From Halopolyspora algeriensis (lineage in GTDB: Bacteria > Actinomycetota > Actinomycetes > Mycobacteriales > Pseudonocardiaceae), in assembly GCF_003337235.1 (NCBI RefSeq), contig NZ_QPJC01000011.1, positions 62,001-126,000 of the forward strand: a stretch of DNA of 64,000 bases. The letters are read 5' to 3'. A model generated the notes under the pieces. The model was not told the origin of the DNA. It saw only the letters and a program-made list of their open reading frames with translations, and searched no databases. Made by a program: the position numbers and the translations under genes. Of the stretch, positions 9,759 through 18,510 are shown in pieces. Each line of letters starts with the position of its first letter. Positions within the stretch are counted from its first letter, which is position 1.

Positions 9759-12365
9759 TCAGTCCTGCGTGGGATCACCCGCGGATTCATCCGCGGAGTC
9801 GGCGGGCCCGTACATGCGTCGCGACAGCCGACGAATGTTGCCTTCATCGACGGCGACGGTCAGTGCCTGCCCGAACCTTCCCGGACCCCAGTAGCGGGCC
9901 CCGACGAGCCGTGCGAGTTGCTGACGATCGGTGGGGCCGTGCTCGTTCAACGCCCGAACCAGCATGTTGATCTCGCGGTCCGGCTCACTTTCGATCCCGG
10001 TTCGTGCAGGGGACACATCGAGGCCGCCCATCCGGGCGCTGCCGAGCACCGAGCCGGGCCCGGGAATGAATCGCCGCAATCCCTGGCGTTCTCGTGCTTG
10101 CCTGCGGGCGACCCGCTCGCGGATGTGCTGCTCGGTTTCACGTGCCTGCCGTTCCCGTTCGGCGATTTCGGCGCGCTGCGCCTCGGCCTGCTCGGCCGTG
10201 TGGACCTCGCTGTACAAACCGTCCGCGACGGCGCGATGCTCGCTCGAGCGTACGCGCTCGTCCGCGGCCATCGCCGCTGTCTGCAGTTCCGCTGCCTCGC
10301 GCTCGTACCGTTCGGCGGTGTCGTCGTCCTGTTCGGCGCGAGCAGAATGGAGCTCGGCCAGCTTTTCGTGCCGGTGTGCCCAGGCAAGATGCATATCGGC
10401 ACGGGCCTGCGAAACAGTGGCGTCGGCTCCCTCCGCCTCGCCGGCCTCGGAGCGGCTCTGCTCGGCCAGCGCTCGCTGCTCCTGGGCCCGGGCCCGTTCG
10501 GTGGCTGCCTCGGACCGTTCCTGGTCCCGCCGGGACTCGGTATCCGATTCGGCGGTCAGTGCCGTCGCCTGCTCCACGAGCGCGGCAGCACGCTCCTCGG
10601 CCGCCCGTGCGCGACAGGTGGCGACGGCCGCTGCGTGCTCGTCTCGGCTCTCCTCGGCCACGGCGAATTCGTCGTGCGCGTTCGCTCGCTCCTCGAGTTC
10701 CTGGGCATGCAGATCGGCGACCTCGGCCATGGTCTGCTCGGCCTGGACCTGTTCCGAAGTCCCTTCACTGCGCAACTCGTGTATGCGTGCCCGGCGTTCG
10801 GCAGCCTGCGAGCGGGCGTGTTCGGCTTCGACGCGGCAACGGATCGCCTCCTGGCGCTGCTGCGACTGCTGCTGCGGTGTTTCCACTTCCTGCTGCGTGC
10901 CTTCCTGGTCTTCCGTACCTTCCTCGGCCTCCTGCGCGGTGAGCGGTTTGGCGAGGTTTTCGAGGCTGGTCTGCTCGGCGCGCACGCCCAGGAACAGTTC
11001 GGCCACACCGCCCAGAGCCATCACCCCGGCGCCGATGAGGAAGGCGATGATGACGTATCCGCGCTGCTCGGTGTCGATGAGTTGACCGAACAGCAGTGGT
11101 CCGGTGATCCCGCCGACCGCGGTGCCCACGGCGTAGAAGAACGCGATCGCCAGCGCCCGGGTCTCCATGGGGAAGATCTCGCTGACGGTCAGGTACGCGG
11201 AACTGGCACCGGCCGAGGCGAGGAAGAAGATCGCCATCACCATGGCCAGGAACGTCCAGCTGCTGAGCGCACCGTTGAGGAACAGCACGACCAGGGGGAT
11301 GGTGAGTGCGGCCGACCCCAGGTAGGTACCCGCGATCATGGGTATTCGCCCGATGGTGTCGAACAACCTCCCGAGCAGGACAGGGCCGGCGAAGTTGCTC
11401 AGCGCGTAGAGCACGATGAACACCGGTACGACGGCGGAGGCCACCCCGTAGAAGGTGCTGAGCAGGGTACCCAGGTTGAAGGTGAGGCCGTTGTAGAGGA
11501 ATGCCTGACCGGTGAACAGGGCGATCCCGAGTACGGAACGCCTGGGGTAGAGCTTGAAGGCGGTCTCGGCGATCATGCGGAACGGGATTCTTCTGCGCTG
11601 GCGGACGGTGATCGAATCCCCCGGCTCCGCCAGCTCCTCGCCGGTTTCCCCGGCGACCTCGCGCTCGATCCGATCGACGATCCGCTCCGCCTCGTCCTGC
11701 CTGCCGTGGATGAACAGCCAGCGTGGGCTTTCCGGGACATGCCGCCGCACGAGTATGATCCCCACGCCGAGCACGGCGCCGACGGCGAAGGCGACCCGCC
11801 AGCCGAGCCAGGTGGCGAAGATGGCCTCGTTGAGAAAGAACACGGCGGCCGCCGCGCCACCGGCCGCCCCCAGCCAGTACGAGCCGTTGATGATCAGGTC
11901 CACCCGGCCGCGCACCCGCGCCGGAATGAGCTCGTCGATGGCCGAGTTGATCGCCGCGTACTCGCCACCGATGCCCGCGCCGGTGAAGAACCGGGCCAGG
12001 TAGAAGTACCAGGGAGAGAAGGCGAACGCGGTGGCCACGGTGGCCACGAGGTAGACGAGCAGGGTGAGCATGAACAGCTTCTTGCGGCCGAGCATGTCGG
12101 TGAGCTGGCCGAAGAACAGTGCTCCGAGGCAGGCCCCGAGTACGTAGATGGCCGCGGCGGTGCCGATCTGGCCGGAGCTGAGATTGATGCCGCTGCCGGG
12201 CTCGACCAGCCGCGCGGCGACCGAACCGACCATGGTGACCTCGAGCCCGTCGAGGATCCACACGGTGCCCAAGCCGACGACGATGCGCCAGTGGAACCGC
12301 GCCCACGGCAATCGGTCCATACGAGAGGGCACTCGGGTTTCGATCGTCCCGGTCTGGATCGTCAT
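9759..12365 (-). CDS. MFS sugar-porter-family transporter fused to a long coiled coil and C-terminal winged-helix-like domain
   Basis: About 868 residues, nearly twice a normal MFS carrier. Residues 15-455 are a 12-helix sugar-porter-type transporter with GQLTDMLGRKK after helix 2 and the PESPRW loop motif. Residues 465-760 are almost pure Ala/Glu/Arg/Gln heptad-like sequence, a long cytoplasmic coiled coil. The last 80 residues (MLVRALNEHGPTDRQQL... then GRFGQALTVAVDEGNI) look like a winged helix. The reading frame is continuous across all three parts. ATG 12365 is chosen; an in-frame GTG at 12392 would add nine residues. Substrate unknown. It could be a transporter-sensor hybrid, but that is inference. 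Confidence 0.85.
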   Translation of the reverse strand: MTIQTGTIETRVPSRMDRLPWARFHWRIVVGLGTVWILDGLEVTMVGSVAARLVEPGSGINLSSGQIGTAAAIYVLGACLGALFFGQLTDMLGRKKLFMLTLLVYLVATVATAFAFSPWYFYLARFFTGAGIGGEYAAINSAIDELIPARVRGRVDLIINGSYWLGAAGGAAAAVFFLNEAIFATWLGWRVAFAVGAVLGVGIILVRRHVPESPRWLFIHGRQDEAERIVDRIEREVAGETGEELAEPGDSITVRQRRRIPFRMIAETAFKLYPRRSVLGIALFTGQAFLYNGLTFNLGTLLSTFYGVASAVVPVFIVLYALSNFAGPVLLGRLFDTIGRIPMIAGTYLGSAALTIPLVVLFLNGALSSWTFLAMVMAIFFLASAGASSAYLTVSEIFPMETRALAIAFFYAVGTAVGGITGPLLFGQLIDTEQRGYVIIAFLIGAGVMALGGVAELFLGVRAEQTSLENLAKPLTAQEAEEGTEDQEGTQQEVETPQQQSQQRQEAIRCRVEAEHARSQAAERRARIHELRSEGTSEQVQAEQTMAEVADLHAQELEERANAHDEFAVAEESRDEHAAAVATCRARAAEERAAALVEQATALTAESDTESRRDQERSEAATERARAQEQRALAEQSRSEAGEAEGADATVSQARADMHLAWAHRHEKLAELHSARAEQDDDTAERYEREAAELQTAAMAADERVRSSEHRAVADGLYSEVHTAEQAEAQRAEIAERERQARETEQHIRERVARRQARERQGLRRFIPGPGSVLGSARMGGLDVSPARTGIESEPDREINMLVRALNEHGPTDRQQLARLVGARYWGPGRFGQALTVAVDEGNIRRLSRRMYGPADSADESAGDPTQD

Positions 12366-12390
12366 ACACCGGGAGGTACCCGGACTCTCC

Positions 12391-12400
12391 ACTGTATAAT
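12391..12400. promoter_or_regulatory. Overlapping divergent -10 boxes
   Basis: The plus strand carries a perfect TATAAT at 12395-12400, nine bases before ATG 12410. The minus strand reads TACAGT at 12396-12391, about 25 bases before the ATG of the MFS fusion gene. If both are used, the two promoters compete for the same ten bases. Confidence 0.5.
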
Positions 12401-12409
12401 CTTGCCGAT

Positions 12410-12652
12410 ATGTGGAGCTGTCGACTGCTCGGCCACAGGTACCGCTTCCGTTCCGAGGGGCGCGAGATGCTGTGGATGTGCGAGCGTGGTTGCGGTGCCG
12501 GAGGTGCCAAGAGCTACCCTGCCGCCGCTGACGCTGCCCGCTATGCGCACGCCTTCGACCGTCGGGACAGTGACGACCTCGGCAAGCGTGCTCCCCTGCT
12601 CGGCCTGCTGCCGTTGCGAGCGTGGCGGGCGCTGCGCCGTTCCCAGCGCTGA
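12410..12652 (+). CDS. Small conserved actinobacterial protein with cysteine pair
   Basis: An 80-residue basic protein. The N-terminal half has Cys4, then GHRYRFRSEG and CERGCG, which could bind a metal, although a full four-ligand zinc ribbon is not evident. The C-terminal half is Arg-rich (LPLRAWRALRRSQR). It matches a family of uncharacterised actinobacterial proteins I know only by pattern. A perfect TATAAT nine bases upstream supports the ATG and a transcript that is leaderless or nearly so. It is divergent from the MFS fusion gene; no function proposed. Confidence 0.75.
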   Translation: MWSCRLLGHRYRFRSEGREMLWMCERGCGAGGAKSYPAAADAARYAHAFDRRDSDDLGKRAPLLGLLPLRAWRALRRSQR

Positions 12653-12685
12653 TGTCGCTCGATGGTGTGGCTGTCGCCGGTGGGT

Positions 12686-14506
12686 TCAGGGGTCCCTGGG
12701 AGGCTGCCTGCCGTCCGGGAAACTGTGGGGAGGGGGATGGAATCTTTGGGTGATCTCCGTGGGCGTCGGCTCCCGGGCGGGGAATTCGGAGTGGTCCCGC
12801 AGGACGCCGGACTGTTCACCGCGCAGCACGTCGATCCGCTCGGAGCCGAACCACGACATGATCCAACTGGAACCCCGCAGCGATTTCGCCCGGTGCTTCA
12901 ACGGGGCGAGCATGCGTGAGATTTCGTCGTAGGACGACACGCCGCCCTGCGGGCACACCAGCGTGGCCAGGGACAGGCTGACCTCGATATCACCGGCACG
13001 GCGTGGTGGATCGAGCAGCTTTTCCGACAGTGCCGTCAGCTCGTCGAGGTCGGCGACCAGCAGGAAGTCATCACCGCCGACGTGTCCGATCCGGACGGAC
13101 TCGAGGGAGGCGGCGGCGTCGGTGAGGCTGCGTCCCACCGACTGGATGAGTTCGTCACCGGCGGAGAAACCGGCCGAATCGTTGATGCGCTTGAACTCGT
13201 CGATGTCCAGCCAACTCACCGCGAAGGTGTCACCGGCCTCGATCCTGCGGGTGACCTCCTTGGCCACCGCGCCGCTGCCGGGTAGCCGGGTCAGCGGGTT
13301 GAGAGCGGCGGCCTCTTGAACCTGCAACTCGGCCATTCCGCGGATCAGGTGACTGGCCCGGACCGTGCCCAGACACCGGCCGTCCTCATCGACGATGATG
13401 GCGTCGTCGTACACCCGATGTTGCTCGGAACCGGTCACGATCCCGAGTGCTTCCATCGCCGTGGTCGCCGTGGTGACGAGGCGAGGTTCGTCGGCCAGGC
13501 GGGCGGCCGGACGCTGGGCGTGGAGGGCGTGCCCGTAGGGGCCGGTGACCGCGAGCAGGAAACGGTTGCGATCGACCGACCACTGCGGCCGATTGTGCTC
13601 GTCGACCAGTACCACACCGCTGACCTCCGGATGATCGGCGAGCACACCGCGTACCGTGTCGGCGGTCGAGTCGGCGGGCAGCAGCGTGGCCGGGGAGAGG
13701 AACTCGGTGATGCGTGGTCCTGCTGTGGTGGTGCTGACCATGCGGTCGTGGGGATCGGTGATCTCGGTGGCCACATCGGGAACGCTGAGTGTGGTGGGCG
13801 GTCGCCGTGCGGCCGGAGCGAGCAGATTGCCCTGGACCAGCCGGATGCCCCTGCGGCGCAGCTCCCGCAACTGTGGTTCGCTTTCCACTCCTTCGGCGAC
13901 GAGCCGGGCCCCGGTGCTTTCGCAGAGATGCCGGACCGAGTCGAGCACTGCCGCGTGGCCGGAGGTCTCCAGGGCACCGGCGACCACTTCCCGGTCGAGC
14001 TTGACCATGTCCGGTTCGAGGTCGGCAAGCAGGGTCAGAGAGATGTCGCCGTGGCCGACCCCGTCCATCGCGATGTGGTACCCGAGGGAGCGCAGCTGCC
14101 GGACGTTGGCCAGCAGCAGGGCGGGATCGAGACGGGAGAACGGCGGGCCGAGCTCGAGAGTGATCTCGTGCGGGTGGCGGCCCACGGCACCGAGCTTGTC
14201 GTGCAGCGCCTGCAGGAGGTCGAGATCGTGGGCGACGGTGCCGCCGAAGAGGTTCAGGTGCAGCGGGAGCAGTGTCCCGTGCTCCGCGGCCGAGGTCACC
14301 GCCGAGACCGCCAGGTCGGTATCGAGCTCCGCCAGACGCCGTGCACGCGCTGCCTGACGGAAAAGATCCCAGACGTCACCGTCGATCGGCCGTGCAAGGG
14401 CTTCGACAGCCACGATTGCCCCGGTGCCGACGTTGACCACCGGCTGGAACGCGAAACGTGTCTCGTTCGCCGGTCCGAGCACGGGATCGATGTTGCCCGT
14501 ACTCAT
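12686..14506 (-). CDS. EAL-CBS-GGDEF protein (cyclic-di-GMP turnover)
   Basis: 606 residues in the order EAL (about 10-245), paired CBS-like region (about 265-390), GGDEF (about 395-560) and a short Pro/Arg-rich tail. The EAL part keeps EALAR, the Asn in LHLNLF, the Glu in TLEL, the Lys in VKLDR, AEGVE and the late Gln. However, the paired aspartates are Asp-Gly (AMDGVG) instead of Asp-Asp, so phosphodiesterase activity is doubtful. The GGDEF part reads GGDDF with DIDEFKRIND, compatible with diguanylate cyclase activity, and no RxxD inhibitory site is evident. No membrane segment. It lies between the small protein and lycopene cyclase on the same strand as the latter. Confidence 0.9.
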   Translation of the reverse strand: MSTGNIDPVLGPANETRFAFQPVVNVGTGAIVAVEALARPIDGDVWDLFRQAARARRLAELDTDLAVSAVTSAAEHGTLLPLHLNLFGGTVAHDLDLLQALHDKLGAVGRHPHEITLELGPPFSRLDPALLLANVRQLRSLGYHIAMDGVGHGDISLTLLADLEPDMVKLDREVVAGALETSGHAAVLDSVRHLCESTGARLVAEGVESEPQLRELRRRGIRLVQGNLLAPAARRPPTTLSVPDVATEITDPHDRMVSTTTAGPRITEFLSPATLLPADSTADTVRGVLADHPEVSGVVLVDEHNRPQWSVDRNRFLLAVTGPYGHALHAQRPAARLADEPRLVTTATTAMEALGIVTGSEQHRVYDDAIIVDEDGRCLGTVRASHLIRGMAELQVQEAAALNPLTRLPGSGAVAKEVTRRIEAGDTFAVSWLDIDEFKRINDSAGFSAGDELIQSVGRSLTDAAASLESVRIGHVGGDDFLLVADLDELTALSEKLLDPPRRAGDIEVSLSLATLVCPQGGVSSYDEISRMLAPLKHRAKSLRGSSWIMSWFGSERIDVLRGEQSGVLRDHSEFPAREPTPTEITQRFHPPPHSFPDGRQPPRDP

Positions 14507-14687
14507 GATGCCTCATCGAGCCTGTTCACGATCCGTCCACCGACATTTCGATTCCATCCCCCTGTTCGGGGAGGATGCACCATCCCATCGAACAAGGTAG
14601 CGCGGCTCAGTGCCTGCGAGCAGCCATGCTACCCACCGCCTGTGTCCATAAACACAACGGCATGGCCACATTTCATTACGGTGAGTA

Positions 14688-15908
14688 TCAGGTGTGCGCG
14701 GCCCGCAACCGCGGTGGTGGCCCGCTTGCCGCCATGTACCGCCGCAGGCCCCACGGTGCCGACCGGAACGCGGCGGCCATGGCGGCGGAGGTGCCCGGCA
14801 GATCGAAGTCCGGGGACAAAAACGCCCGCCGGTGATGCTCCGGCAGCGAAAAGAACACGTCGAAGAACTCGGGAACGCGCTGCGGCGGCATCGACAGCAG
14901 TGTCCGAAGCGCGTGCCTGCGCAGACCGTGGGTGGCTGTCGCGCTCGGTGGCCACAGCAGCGACCATGCCGCCCTGGCGGCGGCAGCAGGACCGTCGACG
15001 AGACCTCCACTGATGGCACCGGCGACCCAGGGGGCGAGCCGGAGGGAGGCCGCGACGCTGAATCCCGTCGCGGGATGCACCAGTCCGGCGGCTGCTCCGA
15101 ACGGAACCAGCCCGGCCGGTGATCCGAGCGGGGCGATACGGCGCTGCCGAGGCAGGGGATCGTCCACCGGAAACCGCACGCGTTCCTCGGACGCCGCCGC
15201 GGGCAGCGTGATGCCTGCGGCGGCGAGGCGTGCCCGCAACCTGCGGCGCAGCGAGGCCAGCGGCAGACCCGGACGCCGGGCCAGGGAGGTCTCCTCCAGC
15301 AAGGTCCTGCCCGGGGCCACCGGAACCGCATACAGGAATGTCGGCCATCCCCCGTCCACACCGGGCACCTGCCGCCAGTCCATGAGCACGCCGGTCCCGG
15401 GTTCGAGGATCGCGCCGGCCTCGGTCGTGTCGACGACCACACCGACGGCGGTCTGTTGAGCCGGGGTCCGTGCCGGGCGTCCCCCCGAAAGCGTGCGCGC
15501 CGCACCCGAAGCGTCCACCACGACGGCCGCGGCGAGACGCCGCCCGTCCTTCAGATGCACGGTGGAGCCGGCGGCACCGTGTTCGGCGGAGGTGACCGTG
15601 CCGGTCACTTCGGTCACGTCCGCCCGCCACAGGTGTTTCCACAACGCCGTGTTGTCGAGCACCGCGTACTGCCGGTCCCACTCGTACGGCGCTGCGGTGC
15701 CGATCGTCAGCATCCGTTCCGCGACGGCGGCCGACGCGCGGGCCACACCGGCAGGCAGTTCATCGCGCCACGCGGCATAGGTGTGCGGCCACACGCGGCG
15801 CGGCGCCGGATCGACCAGGCTCACTCGCATTCCGGCATCACTGCAGGCGGAGGCGGCCGCGCGCCCCGCAGGGCCACCACCCACGACGAGGACATCCACC
15901 ACCTGCAC
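14688..15908 (-). CDS. Lycopene beta-cyclase, CrtY/CrtL flavoprotein type
   Basis: A 406-residue FAD-dependent cyclase-like protein. The N-terminal dinucleotide fold is VDVLVVGGGPAGRAAA; other landmarks are VVVDASGA, the PLP-type turn near DDPLPRQRR and the C-terminal FFDVFFSLP and FDLPGTSAAM. Such enzymes close the ends of lycopene into beta-ionone rings in carotenoid synthesis at the membrane. No other carotenoid gene is in the window. The start GTG 15908 is in frame; an ATG two bases upstream is not. It is divergent from dgt with 60 bases between. Reaction inferred from family. Confidence 0.82.
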   Translation of the reverse strand: MQVVDVLVVGGGPAGRAAASACSDAGMRVSLVDPAPRRVWPHTYAAWRDELPAGVARASAAVAERMLTIGTAAPYEWDRQYAVLDNTALWKHLWRADVTEVTGTVTSAEHGAAGSTVHLKDGRRLAAAVVVDASGAARTLSGGRPARTPAQQTAVGVVVDTTEAGAILEPGTGVLMDWRQVPGVDGGWPTFLYAVPVAPGRTLLEETSLARRPGLPLASLRRRLRARLAAAGITLPAAASEERVRFPVDDPLPRQRRIAPLGSPAGLVPFGAAAGLVHPATGFSVAASLRLAPWVAGAISGGLVDGPAAAARAAWSLLWPPSATATHGLRRHALRTLLSMPPQRVPEFFDVFFSLPEHHRRAFLSPDFDLPGTSAAMAAAFRSAPWGLRRYMAASGPPPRLRAAHT

Positions 15909-15956
15909 ATCAGAGCACGTCCGGTGTGCATGGCGCCCGGTGACCACCGCCGACGA

Positions 15957-15962
15957 TAGCGT
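15957..15962 (+). promoter_or_regulatory. -10 box of dgt (leaderless)
   Basis: TAGCGT lies six bases before ATG 15969. The spacing is the same as at several other genes in the window, so the transcript probably begins at the start codon. Confidence 0.5.
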
Positions 15963-15968
15963 GGAACC

Positions 15969-17552
15969 ATGCGGACAGAGCCAGGATCTCTCCGAGCAGG
16001 CCGGCGCAGTACCCGGCTCGGGGATCCCCAGCAACCCGGTGACCTCGCAAGCAGCCCGTTCCGGGCCGACCGCGACCGCGTGTCGAGCTCCGCGTTCTTC
16101 GCACGCCTGGGGGGTGTCACGCAGGTGGTCAGCCCCAGCGGCTCGGGTCTGCTCCTGCACAACCGGTTGACCCACAGCCTGAAGGTCGCGCAGGTGGCCC
16201 GGGCGGTGGCCGAAGGACTGCTCGACGATCCGGCCGAGGCCGAACGGCTCGATCGGCTCGGCGGGTGCGACCTCGACGTCGTGGAGGCCGCCGGGCTCGG
16301 GCACGATCTCGGACATCCCCCGTTTGGCCACCTCGGTGAGCGGGTGCTCGATCGAGTGGCCCGGCAGCGGTTCGCGCTGCCCGACGGGTTCGAGGGAAAC
16401 GCGCAGTCCTTCCGGATCATCAGCAGCATCGACGTGCGGGGGTCCGGAAGCGATGGGCTGGATCTCACGGCCGCGGTCCGTGCGGCGCTGTTGAAGTACC
16501 CGTGGACGCGACTGATGCGCCCGCAGCCGCATCCGCGCCGGCTGCCGGTTCCTCCCCGAGGGGCCTCCGAACCGGAGGACGGTGCGGGCACCGGGTCGGC
16601 GAAGTTCTCCTGCTACGTCACCGAACTCGACGACATGCTGGACTGCCGTGCCCCGTTCGCCGATCGGGTGGAGGACTGGCAGCAGACCGTCGAGGCCTCG
16701 ATCATGGACACGGCCGACGACATCGCCTACGCCATTCACGACCTGGAGGACTTTCACCGGGTCGGGATCCTGCAGCACACCACCGTTTCCCATGAGCTCA
16801 CCGAGTGGCTCGATCATTCCGGCGAGCTGGCGCGGGTGCCCGATGCCGAGCTCGAACGGTCGGACGATGCGCCGGGGCGCTCACTGGAACGGCTCCGGCG
16901 TCGCCTGCACGCCAAGGACTCGTGGATCGCCGACGACGATGTCTTCGTCGGCGCGGTGAACAAGGTCGTCTCGGACCTGGTCACCAAGCTGCTGAAGGTT
17001 CCTTTCGACCGTTCCGAGCAGGCCGAACAAGCTGTGGCTGCGTTCTCCGGGGAGTGGACGCGGCGCCTGGTGCGGGGAGTCGTGGTCGACGAGAAGCCGA
17101 CCACGCGCTCCGGCCACGTCGCACTGGACACCGAGCAGTGGCACGAGGTGCAGATCCTGAAGTTCGTCCATCGCCGTTTCGTGCTGCAGCGGCCCGACCT
17201 GGCGCTGCATCAGCGTGGTCAGGACCGGCTGCTGAGCAAGCTGGTTCAGGCTCTGGACGAGTGGCTGATCGACCGCAGCGAGGCCGCTCGGCTGCCGTAT
17301 CGGCTCCGCGACCTGTTCGATCGCTCGCGGGACGAGCTGCACGCGCTGCGCCGCGACGATCCGGACACGCTGGTGATGCCGGGAGAGCAGCCACCGAGTG
17401 GCCCGGCGGCCGGCGAGCACGTCGAGCGGATGGCCCGGGGACGCGCGGTGATCGACTTCGTCGCGTCGTTGACCGATGACCAGGCCGCGGCACTGCTGGA
17501 ATCCCTGTCCGGCCGGACCACCCAGCTCTGGGCCGATACCTTCGTGCTCTGA
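15969..17552 (+). CDS. dgt: Deoxyguanosinetriphosphate triphosphohydrolase-like HD protein
   Basis: A 527-residue HD-domain phosphohydrolase. Dgt-family enzymes remove triphosphate from dNTPs in the cytosol and help control dNTP pools. The metal-binding residues are visible as HNRLTHSLKV (first His), GLGHDLGHPPFGH (HD pair and following His) and the late Asp in SIMDTADDIAYAIHD. The N-terminal Arg-rich 35 residues precede the conserved core. The C-terminal 150 residues carry the usual helical extension. ATG 15969 follows a TAGCGT box. acVLRF1 follows after 73 bases on the same strand. Confidence 0.92.
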   Translation: MRTEPGSLRAGRRSTRLGDPQQPGDLASSPFRADRDRVSSSAFFARLGGVTQVVSPSGSGLLLHNRLTHSLKVAQVARAVAEGLLDDPAEAERLDRLGGCDLDVVEAAGLGHDLGHPPFGHLGERVLDRVARQRFALPDGFEGNAQSFRIISSIDVRGSGSDGLDLTAAVRAALLKYPWTRLMRPQPHPRRLPVPPRGASEPEDGAGTGSAKFSCYVTELDDMLDCRAPFADRVEDWQQTVEASIMDTADDIAYAIHDLEDFHRVGILQHTTVSHELTEWLDHSGELARVPDAELERSDDAPGRSLERLRRRLHAKDSWIADDDVFVGAVNKVVSDLVTKLLKVPFDRSEQAEQAVAAFSGEWTRRLVRGVVVDEKPTTRSGHVALDTEQWHEVQILKFVHRRFVLQRPDLALHQRGQDRLLSKLVQALDEWLIDRSEAARLPYRLRDLFDRSRDELHALRRDDPDTLVMPGEQPPSGPAAGEHVERMARGRAVIDFVASLTDDQAAALLESLSGRTTQLWADTFVL

Positions 17553-17625
17553 TGAGTGGTTCGGTTCACTCGTGCGGAAGAGCAGATGTGGTGGGGCGGC
17601 GAGGGAGTCTTCCTGTGATCGACAC

Positions 17626-18297
17626 GTGAGCAGGGTGCGGCAGCTGCCGGGGGGCGGCCGCGCGGTCGAGGTCGGTGCGCACCGGCTGCAGGGATGGTTC
17701 GAGCGCTTCGCCGACGGGCACGGTGGGGCGTCGGCCACCCGCATCGAGCCTCGCCGCGTGCAGGTGTGGGCGGACGACGGGGCACTGGCCGTGGTGCCTG
17801 TCGCCTTCGAGGCGCTGCCTTGTCCGCCGGGGGACCACCCGGGCCTGGCGGTGTCCGGCCTGGTCGAGCACGCCCGCCTGCCGCGGCGCATCGGGCTGGT
17901 GCTGGTGCGACTCGGGGCCCACAGCGTGGGAATTTCCTCGGCGGGTGAGGTCGTGGCGTCCTCGACCGATCGCCACCCGGTGCACGGCAGGAACAAGGCA
18001 GGAGGCTGGTCCCAGCAGCGCTTCGCGCGCAGGCGAGCGGAGCAGTCCCGTCGCTCCCTGCAGGCGGCGGCCGATGCCGTGGTCCGGATCGTGCTCCCCG
18101 AGCGGGGCACCTTGGACGGCCTGGTGCTCGGGGGAGATCGGAAGGCATTGGCCACTCTCGCCGAGGACTCCCGGTTGACGGAGCTGCTCGCCTCGGCAGA
18201 GAGCAGGGTGCTGGATGTGCCGGAACCCCGGCGTGCGGTCCTGGACGAGGCCGCTCGTCGCGCGATCGCCGTCGAGGTGCAGGTCCACGATCCGTGA
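17626..18297 (+). CDS. acVLRF1-family peptidyl-tRNA hydrolase
   Basis: A 223-residue protein with an eRF1-like VLRF1 domain. The diagnostic loop is near residues 122-136 (NKAGGWSQQRFARRR), the counterpart of the catalytic loop in release factors and Vms1, with glutamines in the expected place. The family is proposed to release nascent chains from stalled ribosomes. The start is taken as GTG 17626; GTG 17635 is also possible. It lies downstream of dgt and 213 bases before the ABC-F gene, a translation protein, so a shared theme of ribosome quality control is possible (inference). Confidence 0.85.
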   Translation: MSRVRQLPGGGRAVEVGAHRLQGWFERFADGHGGASATRIEPRRVQVWADDGALAVVPVAFEALPCPPGDHPGLAVSGLVEHARLPRRIGLVLVRLGAHSVGISSAGEVVASSTDRHPVHGRNKAGGWSQQRFARRRAEQSRRSLQAAADAVVRIVLPERGTLDGLVLGGDRKALATLAEDSRLTELLASAESRVLDVPEPRRAVLDEAARRAIAVEVQVHDP

Positions 18298-18510
18298 CCG
18301 GGCGGGTTTCCGGTGGTGTCGCCGCTCGGAAGGTCGCTGTCGTGAGGTGCGTCGAAACGCGCTCGTTTTCGCCGGTACACTTGTTCGGTGGTCCTGATGT
18401 GTCCTGCGGTTCTTTCCGCCGATTAGCGACGATATCGCCGGCCGGCCCCGACGTGATCCCGGCGGGTGATCCCGTGCGTATCCGCTCGACCACTACTTCC
18501 GGAGCGTGTG

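Noticed and set aside
9657-12932. Very long plus-strand open frame (1091 codons) opposite the MFS fusion gene
   Set aside because: It mirrors the minus-strand gene, whose domains and motifs are recognisable. The antisense product is Gly/Arg/His-rich with no family pattern; high-G+C shadow frame.
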